Source of the DNA: Sphingorhabdus sp. EL138
GTDB lineage: Bacteria; Pseudomonadota; Alphaproteobacteria; Sphingomonadales; Sphingomonadaceae
Assembly: GCF_900258045.1 (NCBI RefSeq)
Contig: NZ_OGVD01000004.1
Location: forward strand, 992,001 to 1,056,000
Length of the DNA: 64,000 nucleotides
Direction: 5' to 3'
Shown here: in pieces, positions 53,855 through 63,299 of the stretch
Numbering within the stretch: the stretch's first letter is position 1
Layout of the letters: the number at the start of each line of letters is the position of its first letter
Notes under the pieces: model-generated
Database searches by the model: none
What the model saw: only the letters and a program-made list of their open reading frames with translations
What the model was told of the DNA's origin: nothing
Position numbers and translations under genes: made by a program

Positions 53855-54104
53855 AATGGGTATCCCCCCTTCTCTAAAAGCAATTCTTGATTGAATCGCG
53901 ACTTTGTCTGGGGTCAGTAACAACAAGAAGCCCCCTTGAGTCAAAGGAAAACCGCCGATTTTTGGGTCAAAGATGTAATATTTATGTCAAATCGTTAAAA
54001 TTGGTCCAATTTCGGACATTTTCGGCCAGTTTCTGGCGCGAACCGCAGGCAAACAGCCGCAAAGCTGGCAGCGATCACCCATAGCGACTCGCGTAAAGCT
54101 ACCG

Positions 54105-56540
54105 TTAGTGGCGTGCCGTTGACCCGGCATCATCGGTGACTGGAGCCGTTGCATGGCTCGCCAACTCATCCGCATCACTCCACTCGATCGGTTCTACTTT
54201 TTCGGCCAGAGCCTGGGCGAGAACTTCATCGGCATGCTTGACCGGAATAATCTTCAGCGAAGACGTAATATTGTCGGGAATCTCGACCAGATCTTTCTCA
54301 TTTTCCGCCGGGATCAAAACTGTCGTTATACCGCCCCGCAATGCCGCGAGCAGCTTTTCTTTCAAACCACCGATAGGCAATACACGGCCGCGCAAGGTGA
54401 CTTCGCCCGTCATGGCTACATCGCGCCGCACCGGAATACCGGTCAGCGTGGAAACAATTGCAGTCACAATGCCAACACCGGCTGACGGACCGTCTTTCGG
54501 CACGGCCCCTTCGGGCAAGTGGATATGAATGTCCTTGCGGCTGAAAATACTGGGCTTGATGCCATAAGATGGCGCACGGGCCTTTACGAAGGACAAGGCG
54601 GCCTGAACGGACTCCGTCATCACCTCTCCCAGCTTGCCGGTCGTCTTGATCTGGCCCTTGCCAGAGACGGTTACGGATTCGATTGTCAGCAGCTCGCCGC
54701 CGACTTCTGTCCACGCAAGACCGGTTACGGCACCCACCTGGTTTTCTTCCTCGCCGACGCCGTGGCGATATTTGCGAACACCGGCATATTCAGACAGCGT
54801 CTCCGGCGTAATTTCAACGCTCTTATACTCGCCTTCCAGTATCCGGCGCAGCGCTTTGCGTGCCAGTTTTGCAATCTCGCGTTCCAGGGTCCGTACACCG
54901 GCTTCTCGGGTATAATAACGGATAAGATCACGCAACGCGTCATCCTGCAGCGAAAATTCGCCTTTTTTCAAGCCATGTGCATCGACTTGCTTTTCAATCA
55001 GGTGGCGTTTTGCAATTTCAACCTTTTCGTCTTCGGTATAGCCTTCGAGCCGGATGATCTCCATGCGGTCGAGCAGCGGCTGCGGCAAATTCAGAGAATT
55101 GGCAGTTGTGACGAACATGATGTCCGACAGATCAATATCTATTTCGAGATAATGGTCTTGAAACTTGTCATTTTGCTCAGGATCCAGAACTTCGAGTAGT
55201 GCAGAGGCAGGGTCGCCGCGGAAATCCTGACCAAGCTTGTCTATCTCATCAAGCAGGAACAGCGGATTGGACGTACCCGCCTTTTTCAGATTGGACACGA
55301 TCTTACCGGGCAGCGAACCGATATAGGTCCGACGGTGCCCACGAATTTCAGCTTCATCACGCACTCCACCCAGGGACTGGCGAACAAATTCACGGCCTGT
55401 CGCGCGCGCAATCGAACGACCAAGCGATGTTTTACCGACGCCTGGAGGACCGACGAGGCAGAGAATCGGCCCCTTAAGTTTGTTGGTCCGCGCCTGTACG
55501 GCGAGATACTCCACGATCCGCTCCTTCACTTTTTCCAGTGCAAAGTGATCGTCATCAAGAATTTTCTCAGCCTGTTTAATGTCTTTCTTCAGACGGGACT
55601 TCTTGCCCCATGGCAGGCCCAGCAGCACATCAAGATAGTTGCGGACAACCGTCGCTTCCGCAGACATGGGCTGCATGCCTTTAAGCTTTTTATATTCAGC
55701 GTTGGCTTTGGTCTTGGCTTCCTTGGAGAGCTTCATCTCTTCGATTTTTTTACCCAGCGCCGACATTTCATCGCCTTCGCCGTCTTCGCCATCACCCAGC
55801 TCGCGCTGGATAGCCTTCATCTGTTCATTCAGATAATATTCGCGCTGGGTTTTCTCCATCTGGCGTTTCACGCGGCCGCGAATTTTCTTTTCGACCTGAA
55901 GAACCCCAAGTTCGCCTTCCATGAAAGCAAAAGCCATTTCCAGACGCTTGACCGGATCACTCTCGATGAGCAGGCTCTGTTTGTCGGCCACTTTGACGTT
56001 TATATTGGCGGCGACCGCATCGGCCAGACGCGATGCTTCGTCAATCTCGCCAAGCTGAACCACAGTTTCGGCTGGCATTTTTTTGTTAAGTTTGGAATAA
56101 TTCTCAAATTGTTCAATGACAGAGCGCATCAACGCCGCTGATTCCGGGCCTTCCACGGACTGCTCGTCGATCAAATCCACTTGCGCCAGCACGAAGCCAT
56201 CATCTTTCTCTTCCAGCGAAACATGCTTCGCTCGCTGCTTGCCTTCAACCAGCACCCGGACGGTACCATCTGGCAGCTTCAAAAGCTGAAGCACCGTCGC
56301 CACAACACCAAGATCATAAAGTTGATCGCGGGCCGGATCATCTTCCGCCGGATCCAGCTGTGCTACCAGGAAAATTTCCTTGTCGCTATCCATGGCCTTT
56401 TCCAGAGCCACGACCGACTTGTCACGGCCCACAAAAAGCGGGACGATCATATTGGGGAACACCACAATATCGCGCAGCGGCAACAAAGGCAGCGCCTTGG
56501 CTTCGGGATTATTGGCAGATGTGGATTCGGACTGGGACAT
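54105..56540 (-). CDS. lon: ATP-dependent protease La (Lon)
   Basis: Degrades damaged and regulatory proteins. The 811-residue chain has the LON substrate domain (~15-205, LPLLPLRDIVVFPNMIVPLFVGR), a coiled region, the AAA+ ATPase (Walker A GPPGVGKTSLG near 370; Walker B FLLDEIDKLG) and the protease with Ser686 in KDGPSAGVG and the Lys in GGLKEKLLAALRGG. An RpoH-type promoter lies just upstream. It sits between HU and the ybaB-dnaX pair, as in many alphaproteobacteria. Confidence 0.98.
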   Translation of the reverse strand: MSQSESTSANNPEAKALPLLPLRDIVVFPNMIVPLFVGRDKSVVALEKAMDSDKEIFLVAQLDPAEDDPARDQLYDLGVVATVLQLLKLPDGTVRVLVEGKQRAKHVSLEEKDDGFVLAQVDLIDEQSVEGPESAALMRSVIEQFENYSKLNKKMPAETVVQLGEIDEASRLADAVAANINVKVADKQSLLIESDPVKRLEMAFAFMEGELGVLQVEKKIRGRVKRQMEKTQREYYLNEQMKAIQRELGDGEDGEGDEMSALGKKIEEMKLSKEAKTKANAEYKKLKGMQPMSAEATVVRNYLDVLLGLPWGKKSRLKKDIKQAEKILDDDHFALEKVKERIVEYLAVQARTNKLKGPILCLVGPPGVGKTSLGRSIARATGREFVRQSLGGVRDEAEIRGHRRTYIGSLPGKIVSNLKKAGTSNPLFLLDEIDKLGQDFRGDPASALLEVLDPEQNDKFQDHYLEIDIDLSDIMFVTTANSLNLPQPLLDRMEIIRLEGYTEDEKVEIAKRHLIEKQVDAHGLKKGEFSLQDDALRDLIRYYTREAGVRTLEREIAKLARKALRRILEGEYKSVEITPETLSEYAGVRKYRHGVGEEENQVGAVTGLAWTEVGGELLTIESVTVSGKGQIKTTGKLGEVMTESVQAALSFVKARAPSYGIKPSIFSRKDIHIHLPEGAVPKDGPSAGVGIVTAIVSTLTGIPVRRDVAMTGEVTLRGRVLPIGGLKEKLLAALRGGITTVLIPAENEKDLVEIPDNITSSLKIIPVKHADEVLAQALAEKVEPIEWSDADELASHATAPVTDDAGSTARH

Positions 56541-56594
56541 TTATACTCCAAACTATGGCGCGAGATTCGGTACTGACTGCGCGCCTGTCAGCCT

Positions 56595-56622
56595 ATATGG
56601 GGCGCACTCAGATGACTTCAAC
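56595..56622 (-). promoter_or_regulatory. RpoH (sigma-32)-type heat-shock promoter of lon
   Basis: On the minus strand, GTTGAA (56622-56617) and CCCCATAT (56602-56595) are separated by 14 bases. This matches the sigma-32 consensus CTTGAA-N13-15-CCCCATNT in all but one base and lies ~55 bp before the lon ATG, where lon is known to be heat-shock controlled in other proteobacteria. Confidence 0.8.
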
Positions 56623-56660
56623 CACTATAAAACCATCAGAGCAGGAAAGCGGCAATACCG

Positions 56661-56996
56661 CTAAAAGGGAAGCTTAAAGCCCGCCGGCAGGCCCATACCG
56701 CCTGTCATTTTGCCCATTTCCTCGTTGCTGACGGCATCTGCCTTGTCACGTGCATCGTTAAACGCGGCAGCGACCAAGTCTTCCAAAATACCTTTTTCTT
56801 CTGCCTTCATAAGGCTTTCATCGATGCTGACCCCAAGTATCCGGCCTTTGGCAGTTGCTTTGACGGATACCAATCCGCCACCGGATTTCCCCTCTACCTC
56901 GATACTGTCGAGCTTGGACTGGGCTTCCTCCATCTGTGTTTGCACGGTTTGCGCGGCCTCCTGTGCCGCTTTGATCATTTCTTCCATAGATTTCAT
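56661..56996 (-). CDS. ybaB: YbaB/EbfC nucleoid-associated protein
   Basis: Small dimeric DNA-binding protein, 111 residues: MKSMEEMIKAAQEAAQTVQTQM helix, core GGGLVSVKATAKGRILGVSID, C-terminal NEEMGKMTGGMGLPAGFKLPF. Its ATG overlaps the dnaX stop by four bases (ATGA), the conserved dnaX-ybaB pair. Confidence 0.95.
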   Translation of the reverse strand: MKSMEEMIKAAQEAAQTVQTQMEEAQSKLDSIEVEGKSGGGLVSVKATAKGRILGVSIDESLMKAEEKGILEDLVAAAFNDARDKADAVSNEEMGKMTGGMGLPAGFKLPF

Positions 56997-58807
56997 GCTT
57001 GTGAACTCCTTGATTCAGGCCGGGACTCAGCCGGGGCCTGCACTGTTTCATTTTCCAGTAATTCCGCGTCAGGAAAAGCCTCAAAGGCAGCTTTTACCAG
57101 CGGTGTATCCAATATAGCCTGTGTCGCGGCATCCTGATCAAGCTGAGCTTGTTCGGAAATGCTGGGCTTTGCTTCGCCCTGCCCTTCTTTTATGGTCCAC
57201 ACGCTACCTGTTGCCTCTTTCAGCGCGTCCGTGATCTTTTTCACGTCAGATACTGCAATCGGCCGCGCAGATTGATATTCAATGACCGGCGCTGAAAAGC
57301 TGATAATACGCATATCAGCTATTAATATGCTTTCCAATATCGGTGAAACGCCGCCGATAATATCGATCACACCCTGAAAATCCTGTGGCTGAAAATCCCG
57401 TGGCAGGTTATTTTCAGGGACCTGCTGTTCGGCTTGATGGTTTTCCGGCGGTTGAGGCTCGACATGTTCCGGTTCCGTGATCTGGGCAGGAATATCAGAC
57501 ACCGGTGCCGGCGGCGCCTCGTGAACAGGTGCCGCACTGCGTTCCGGAGCGACTTCACCGGCAGTTGGAGCCGCAGGGGCAGCACCTTGCGACAACATTT
57601 TCGCCAGTTCACCCGGGTCCGGCATATCGGCTGCGCAAAGCACTCGCAAAAGCGCCATATCACAAGCTTCGCGCGGCATATGTGCTTGCTGAACTTCTTC
57701 ATAACCTTTCAAAAGAAGCTGCCATAACCTATGGAGAACTGGAAAAGATAATTGCTCCGACCAAGCGCCCAGTTGCGTTTTGGCTTCGTCTGACAAAGTC
57801 GGATCATTGGCGCGCCCGACTTTGTACAAAGTCACCTGATGGCAAAGCGACAACAGTCCATTCATCAGCGAAAGAGGCTCTACACCCACGCGATATTGTG
57901 CATCAATCGCATCGAGCAAAGCCTGAGAATCTGCCTCAAGAAGCAGTCCGAACAACCGGCGCACGGCGCTGCGATCAGACAGTCCCAGCATTTCCCGGAT
58001 CTGCGACGCCTTGACGTCACCGCCCTCCTCCATGTCGGCATGAGCAATCGCCTGATCGAGGATGGAAAGGCCATCGCGAACCGACCCTTCGGCGGCCTGG
58101 GCAATGAGGTCGAGCGCTTCCTGCTCTGCCTGTACGTTTTCTTTTTCGACGATATGCGCAAAATGTGCCGACAATTGCTCCGCTTTGATCCGTTTCAAGT
58201 CAAAGCGCTGACAACGGGATAGTACCGTAATCGGTACTTTATTCACTTCGGTCGTCGCAAATATGAATTTCACATGGGCCGGCGGTTCTTCCAGCGTTTT
58301 CAAAAGCGCGTTAAACGCGTTTTTCGACAGCATGTGGACTTCGTCGATAATATAGATCTTGTAGCGCGCAGAAACCGAAGAATAGCGCACAGCCTCAATG
58401 ATTTCGCGGACATCATCCACTCCGGTATGGCTGGCGGCGTCCATTTCGATAACATCGATAAAACTGCCCTCGGCAATGGAGCGGCATGGCTCGCATTTCC
58501 CGCAAGGATCAATCGTTGGACCACCCTGCCCGTCTTCACCAACGCAGTTCAGCGCCTTTGCAATCAGCCGGGCGGTCGATGTCTTGCCTACACCGCGCAC
58601 GCCTGTCATCAAAAACGCATGGGCCAGGCGATCACGCTTGATCGCGTTGCCCAGCGTCTGGACCATGGCATCCTGTCCGATAAGCTCGGCAAAGCTGGAC
58701 GGCCGGTATTTGCGCGCCAACACGCGGTATGGCTGTGCAGCAGCAGGGGCCGGGTCGATGGGCGCTTCCACGCCGCCAGCGGCAAATATGTCGGGTGAAT
58801 CGGACAT
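56993..58807 (-). CDS. dnaX: DNA polymerase III subunit gamma/tau
   Basis: Clamp-loader ATPase that also ties the replisome together. It has 604 residues: Walker A GVRGVGKTSTARLIAKAL, zinc module with CGKCEPC, EVHMLSKNAFNALLKTLEEPP and the arginine finger region TVLSRCQRFDLKRI. Past ~400 comes a Pro/Ala/Glu-rich linker and a tau-type C-terminal domain. No frameshift site for a short gamma form is evident. Followed by ybaB. Confidence 0.97.
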   Translation of the reverse strand: MSDSPDIFAAGGVEAPIDPAPAAAQPYRVLARKYRPSSFAELIGQDAMVQTLGNAIKRDRLAHAFLMTGVRGVGKTSTARLIAKALNCVGEDGQGGPTIDPCGKCEPCRSIAEGSFIDVIEMDAASHTGVDDVREIIEAVRYSSVSARYKIYIIDEVHMLSKNAFNALLKTLEEPPAHVKFIFATTEVNKVPITVLSRCQRFDLKRIKAEQLSAHFAHIVEKENVQAEQEALDLIAQAAEGSVRDGLSILDQAIAHADMEEGGDVKASQIREMLGLSDRSAVRRLFGLLLEADSQALLDAIDAQYRVGVEPLSLMNGLLSLCHQVTLYKVGRANDPTLSDEAKTQLGAWSEQLSFPVLHRLWQLLLKGYEEVQQAHMPREACDMALLRVLCAADMPDPGELAKMLSQGAAPAAPTAGEVAPERSAAPVHEAPPAPVSDIPAQITEPEHVEPQPPENHQAEQQVPENNLPRDFQPQDFQGVIDIIGGVSPILESILIADMRIISFSAPVIEYQSARPIAVSDVKKITDALKEATGSVWTIKEGQGEAKPSISEQAQLDQDAATQAILDTPLVKAAFEAFPDAELLENETVQAPAESRPESRSSQA

Positions 58808-58885
58808 CGGCAGAGTTTAGGCGCAAGCCGTCAGCTTGTCGAAGCTTAAACAGCGATTGGTCACAAAAGCCTGTGTATATTTTGT

Positions 58886-58981
58886 GAGTAGGAGCCGGGC
58901 GACCCGCAGAAAAATCGTTACGGCTGCTTCCTTCCGGATCTGACCGGGTTGGCGAACACTACGTCCACCCGACTCCCGCTG
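58886..58981 (-). ncRNA. ffs: Signal recognition particle RNA (4.5S, bacterial small type)
   Basis: On the minus strand the sequence contains the diagnostic apical domain GTTCGCCAACCCGGTCAG and TCCGGAAGGAAGCAGCC, flanked by arms GGGAGTCGGGTGG and GTCGCCCGGCTCC that pair end to end. It is the binding RNA for Ffh in co-translational targeting. End positions are approximate (a few bases). It lies just upstream of dnaX, a common alphaproteobacterial position. Confidence 0.95.
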
Positions 58982-59025
58982 CGCATATGGCGAGCTTTGT
59001 CAGCGGATTCAAGTCAGTTTTGCGA

Positions 59026-59955
59026 TTATGATCGATTCAGACGCGGTGCTATCCAGGCTGCAATTTTCGCAACTTCGGCAATCGTCCGATCGACTATTGC
59101 TGCCGACGCAGTCGGTCGATCAGTGTAAACCGTCAAAAATCGCGGTTCATCGCCTTCATAGCCTGCAAATGATGGCCAGAATATCGCGACATCATTATAG
59201 GCCAGTCCACCTCCTGCCGTTCCCGTCTTGTTGCCTACCGGCCAACCATAGGGCAAGCCGAGGCGAATGCGACCAAGGCCGGTCTTACTCGACGCCATTG
59301 CGTCATATACGATGCTCCAGTTTGTCAATCTAGACTTCCCACTCATCATGCCGTGCATCAACTTCGCAAAAGCTATCGGACTGGTGGTATCGCGTGGATC
59401 GCCAACTTTGTTTTCATTGAGAAACGGTTCAATGCGATCAAGACGGGTGATCACATCCCCACGGCGGCGGACAAAATCCGTAAAGGCTTCCGGGCCACCA
59501 ATAGCTTTCAATATCAAATTTGCCGCAGCGTTATCACTCGATTTGACCGTCGCTTTGGCTAATTGCTCCAGCGTCACCATTTTCTTTGCCGCTATCTGTT
59601 CTTCGACAAACGGCGCATAAGGGACCAGATCATTCTCCGTCACCGCGAAGCTTTTCTTCACATCAACCCGCCCTTTGTCAGCGGCGTCAAACAGCGCAAA
59701 TGCAAGAGGCGCTTTGAAGGTCGAACACATCGCAAAGCGTTCATCACCCCGATGATCCAAAGCAATGTCTCCCTTAGCGTCGGTCAAGGCCACACCGAGA
59801 CGGCCACCGATACGTTTTTCGAGCTTTGCCAGCTCCCGTCTTGCCGCTGCGTCTTGATATTTGAACACTGCAGGCTCTTGTGCAGATAAAGCAAAGGGCG
59901 AAGCCGCACTGACAGTCAACAGCGACGAACCTGTAACAAAGCTCCGGCGATTCAT
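59026..59955 (-). CDS. Class A serine beta-lactamase with Tat-type signal
   Basis: From ATG 59955 (309 residues; GGAG ten bases upstream; an earlier GTG at 59964 overlaps the ferredoxin stop and is too close to it). The signal is twin-arginine-like (NRRSFVTG) with a hydrophobic core. Active-site motifs are complete: Ser78-x-x-Lys81 in CSTFK, Ser140-Asp-Asn in KSSDN, the omega-loop Glu176 in EPFLNE and Lys243-Thr-Gly in NKTGTAG. Predicted to hydrolyse beta-lactams in the periplasm; spectrum unknown. Its start lies within the ferredoxin stop region, so it is co-transcribed with Fe-S genes. Confidence 0.93.
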   Translation of the reverse strand: MNRRSFVTGSSLLTVSAASPFALSAQEPAVFKYQDAAARRELAKLEKRIGGRLGVALTDAKGDIALDHRGDERFAMCSTFKAPLAFALFDAADKGRVDVKKSFAVTENDLVPYAPFVEEQIAAKKMVTLEQLAKATVKSSDNAAANLILKAIGGPEAFTDFVRRRGDVITRLDRIEPFLNENKVGDPRDTTSPIAFAKLMHGMMSGKSRLTNWSIVYDAMASSKTGLGRIRLGLPYGWPVGNKTGTAGGGLAYNDVAIFWPSFAGYEGDEPRFLTVYTDRPTASAAIVDRTIAEVAKIAAWIAPRLNRS

Positions 59956-59960
59956 AACGG

Positions 59961-60302
59961 TCACACTCCTTGCATGTTGCGGCTCTCCGCAGGGATCCGC
60001 ACCGTCAGGCCATCAAGATCGGGGGTTAAGGTGATCTGACAGGCCAGACGGCTCGTGCGCCGGGCACCTGCGGCAAGGTCGAGCATATCCTCTTCCATCT
60101 CCGTGGCTTCAGGCAACTTGCCGAAATCGTCAGCATCCACAATCACGTGGCAAGTGGAACAGGCCATTTGCCCTTCGCAGGTGCCTTCTAGAGGTTGATC
60201 ATGAATCTGCGCAACTGTCAGCAGATCATCGCCTTCGGATGCATTTGCGGTCACTGTCTGTTCGCCATCAGCACTGACGAAATTCACTTTAATGTCACTC
60301 AT
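59961..60302 (-). CDS. Adrenodoxin-type [2Fe-2S] ferredoxin
   Basis: Protein of 113 residues with cluster ligands Cys42, Cys48, Cys51 (CEGQMACSTC) and Cys88 (RLACQI), the spacing of the ISC/adrenodoxin class, plus the acidic helix EATEMEEDMLDLA that binds partners. Likely electron donor in Fe-S assembly. Its ATG overlaps the stop of the preceding cysteine desulfurase by four bases. Confidence 0.95.
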   Translation of the reverse strand: MSDIKVNFVSADGEQTVTANASEGDDLLTVAQIHDQPLEGTCEGQMACSTCHVIVDADDFGKLPEATEMEEDMLDLAAGARRTSRLACQITLTPDLDGLTVRIPAESRNMQGV

Positions 60303-61414
60303 ATATGCTGTGTCTCAACCGCCCCGTTTATTATTTTCGATGCTATCTCAATATCTTCCAAACTGTTGTAACGGCCAAATCCCACACGAATGGAGGATTT
60401 GATTTGCGCTGGCTCAAGGCCCAATGCCGCAAGCACATGGCTTGGACGACCGGAGCCACTAGCGCAGGCTGATCCTGCTGAAAAAGCGACGCCCCGGACA
60501 TCCGACATCAGGCGAGCCACATCAACGCCGTCGCGGCGGATATTGAGATTTCCCAAGTAGCGTTGATCCATTGCGCCGTTGATCTCCCAGTCTGAAAAAC
60601 AGGATCGGGCTTTATTGGCCATTGCCTGAATATGAGCTGCATCAACATCATGCTGTTCTGCACACAGCACTGCCGCTTGTCCGAACCCGGCGCATAATGC
60701 TGGTGATAGCGTTCCAGACCGGATGCCTTGTTCCTGTCCGCCGCCTTGGATCATGGGCGGCAGATCAATCCCCTCACGCACCCACAATGCGCCAATACCT
60801 TTGGGGCCATATATTTTATGCGCCGATATTGCTGCCATATCGACATTGTCCGGGATAGGCACCCGCCCATAGGCTTGAACGACATCGCATAACATCAACG
60901 CACCATGCTCGTGTGCCAGATTGGTGATGGCTTCAACCGGCTGAATAACGCCAATCTCGTTATTCACCAGCATCGCGGCGACAAGTGCGGTCTTTTCGTC
61001 AATCGACCCGCCCAACTCTTCCAATGACACAATGCCGTCAGGGCCTATCGGATGCCTTTCGACCATGAAGCCATGCTCTTTGTAGGACAGCGCAGTATCA
61101 CGAACCGCTGCATGCTCGCTGTCGAGAACGATAATTTTGTCGCGTCCGGCGGCTTTCAGGGCATGAGCAGCCCCAAAACCCAGGTTGATGGCTTCCGTCG
61201 CACTGCCAGCGAAAAATAGCTTCCCGTTACTCGGCAAAAGGCTGGTCACCTGATCTCGCGCAACCTCTACAGCGGCCGCAGCTTTACGGCCCAATAAATG
61301 CGCGCTGTGCGGATTACCGAAATTGTCGCGCAGCCAGGGAACCATGGCGTCAAACACTTCCGGTGCGAGCGGCGTTGTCGCCTGATTATCGAGATAGATC
61401 GGATCTTTGGCCAT
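60299..61414 (-). CDS. Cysteine desulfurase (second of a tandem pair)
   Basis: PLP enzyme that takes sulfur from cysteine as a persulfide. From ATG 61414 (4 bp after the first desulfurase stop) it has 371 residues; the open frame upstream overlaps that gene. PLP Lys200 is in ISAHKIYGPKG, and the catalytic loop SAGSACASG holds Cys317. NNEIGVIQPVE and DVVQAYG are NifS/IscS-type blocks. Followed with overlap by the ferredoxin, as in ISC-like assembly units. Confidence 0.94.
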   Translation of the reverse strand: MAKDPIYLDNQATTPLAPEVFDAMVPWLRDNFGNPHSAHLLGRKAAAAVEVARDQVTSLLPSNGKLFFAGSATEAINLGFGAAHALKAAGRDKIIVLDSEHAAVRDTALSYKEHGFMVERHPIGPDGIVSLEELGGSIDEKTALVAAMLVNNEIGVIQPVEAITNLAHEHGALMLCDVVQAYGRVPIPDNVDMAAISAHKIYGPKGIGALWVREGIDLPPMIQGGGQEQGIRSGTLSPALCAGFGQAAVLCAEQHDVDAAHIQAMANKARSCFSDWEINGAMDQRYLGNLNIRRDGVDVARLMSDVRGVAFSAGSACASGSGRPSHVLAALGLEPAQIKSSIRVGFGRYNSLEDIEIASKIINGAVETQHI

Positions 61415-61418
61415 CGGA

Positions 61419-62492
61419 TCAGCTCTTGGGTGCCGCGCTGAAGATGGATTTCCACTGTTCGATAAAGTCATAGATTTCCGCGCGGGTCGTATCGCGGCCG
61501 ACGCTCACGCGGATAACTTCCCGGGCGGTTCCTTCATCAATGCCCATGGCTTCGAGCACATGACTGGGTTTCAGCGTGCCAGAGGAGCAAGCGCTACCTG
61601 CGGATACCGAAAAACCGGCCATATCAAATTTGATCAGCTGTGTGTTTGCCGCCACTCCGGGCATTTGATAGCTGCCGATGGTGGCAATTCTTGGTGCATT
61701 CTCTGCGACAACGGCCCCGCCCTCTGTTTTTATCGCATTATCCAAATGCGCGCGCAATTCCGTTGCTCGCCCCGCCCAATTGGCCGGTGCCTCCAGAGCG
61801 GCGACCATCGCCATTATGTAAGGCAGGTTCTGGGTACCGGAACGATAACCCTGTTCCTGACCGCCATAAGCATGGAGCAATTTCAGATCCTTGATGAGCA
61901 GCGCCCCGACACCGGGAGGGCCACCAAATTTGTGACCGGCAATGATAATCATGTCAGCATCGGGAAGCGGCATTTTGCCGGCTGATTGCGAGCAGTCCGC
62001 CAGCAGAATCGCATCGCGGTCCCGCGTTACCTTCGCTAGCGCTTCCATATCCTGCATCACGCCGGTTTCGTTATTCACTGACTGCACAACAACCAGCGCC
62101 TGCTCTTTCTCCGCCTTCAGCAGATGATTAAGCCGCATCGGCACCACGAGACCGTTGAGATCAACCGGTATACTGTCCGCGCCTTCGGCAAAACGTAAAA
62201 CCACATCATGCTCAATCGGCGATACCAATTGCCGCACGGGTTTGGTCTGTTTCAATGCCATGGCAATCGCTTCGCTGGCGCCGCTGGTGAAGATGACCTC
62301 TCCATCCCAGTCCAGCGCAGCCTTGAATCGCTTGCGCGCATTTTCCAGCATTGCGCCGGCACCGCGCCCGTCTGCATGGGGCGAAGACGGGTTGGCCCAA
62401 TGCGCAAACCCTTCCAGACAGGCCTGCCGGGCGACGTCCAGCATGGGCGTTGTCGCGGCATAGTCCAGATAGATGCGTTTCTGCTCAGACAT
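61419..62492 (-). CDS. Cysteine desulfurase (first of a tandem pair)
   Basis: Protein of 357 residues, IscS/NifS class: YLDYAATTPM start, SVNNETGVMQDME, PLP Lys188 in IIAGHKFGGPPG, RSGTQNLPYIMAM and the catalytic Cys302 in SAGSACSSG. It is shorter and divergent from its neighbour (60299-61414), so the pair is not a recent duplicate. Two desulfurases before one ferredoxin suggests separate acceptors. First of the minus-strand unit; promoter in 62493-62638, shared with the hydrolase. Confidence 0.94.
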   Translation of the reverse strand: MSEQKRIYLDYAATTPMLDVARQACLEGFAHWANPSSPHADGRGAGAMLENARKRFKAALDWDGEVIFTSGASEAIAMALKQTKPVRQLVSPIEHDVVLRFAEGADSIPVDLNGLVVPMRLNHLLKAEKEQALVVVQSVNNETGVMQDMEALAKVTRDRDAILLADCSQSAGKMPLPDADMIIIAGHKFGGPPGVGALLIKDLKLLHAYGGQEQGYRSGTQNLPYIMAMVAALEAPANWAGRATELRAHLDNAIKTEGGAVVAENAPRIATIGSYQMPGVAANTQLIKFDMAGFSVSAGSACSSGTLKPSHVLEAMGIDEGTAREVIRVSVGRDTTRAEIYDFIEQWKSIFSAAPKS

Positions 62493-62638
62493 TTTGCTAG
62501 GCTAAACCCTTTGACAATTACGGGATTGAGTTGCGGATTATTTCACTCTCTCTATATAGACGCTTCATTCAGCGCAAAAGCTAATCTGCCTTTTGACGCC
62601 ATTCAAAATTTAATCTTGACCAAAGAATTGAAAAAGCC

Positions 62639-63295
62639 ATGCCTGACGTAATTTTTACCGGACCCGAAGGTCGCCTCGAAGGCCGTTTTAGCCCAGGACC
62701 GCGCGACCGCGCACCGGTCGCGATGATCCTTCACCCCCACCCGCAGGCGGGCGGCACGATGAATGATCGGATCACGCAGGCCATGTACAAGACATTTGTG
62801 AACCGCGGTTTTGCTACATTGCGGTTCAACTTCCGCGGGGTTGGCCGGTCACAGGGCACATTTGACAATGGCATTGGCGAGCTTTCCGATGCCGCTTCGG
62901 CATTGGACTGGGTCCAGAGCATCCATCCTGAAGCGCAAACGACCTGGATTGCCGGCTATAGCTTCGGTGCCTGGATTGGCATGCAGCTTTTGATGCGGCG
63001 CCCGGAAGTCCGCGGCTTCATCTCCGTATCTCCGCCGGCCAACATGTATGATTTCAACTTCCTCGCCCCCTGCCCATCTTCCGGGATCATCATTCAGGGC
63101 GTGAACGACGAAGTTGTTACGCCAAGCGCGGTGCAAAAGCTGGTCGATAAACTTCGCACGCAAAAACATATCACCATCCATCACGATGAAATTCCACGTG
63201 CAAACCATTTTTATGAAAATGAAATGGAATTGCTCATGGGTTCAGTCGACAACTATCTCGACATGCGTCTGGCGCCAGATTCGCCGATCAAATAA
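62639..63295 (+). CDS. Alpha/beta hydrolase, carboxylesterase-like
   Basis: Protein of 218 residues. The nucleophile elbow is AGYSFGAWIGMQLLM (Gly-Tyr-Ser-Phe-Gly, Ser near 110), the oxyanion segment ILHPHPQAGGTMND, the acid Asp in QGVNDEVVTP and the His in IPRANHFYENE. This matches the DUF1749/CocE-NonD-like small hydrolase group that occurs beside Fe-S assembly genes in sphingomonads; substrate unknown. Divergent from the cysteine desulfurases. Confidence 0.9.
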   Translation: MPDVIFTGPEGRLEGRFSPGPRDRAPVAMILHPHPQAGGTMNDRITQAMYKTFVNRGFATLRFNFRGVGRSQGTFDNGIGELSDAASALDWVQSIHPEAQTTWIAGYSFGAWIGMQLLMRRPEVRGFISVSPPANMYDFNFLAPCPSSGIIIQGVNDEVVTPSAVQKLVDKLRTQKHITIHHDEIPRANHFYENEMELLMGSVDNYLDMRLAPDSPIK

Positions 63296-63299
63296 GCTG

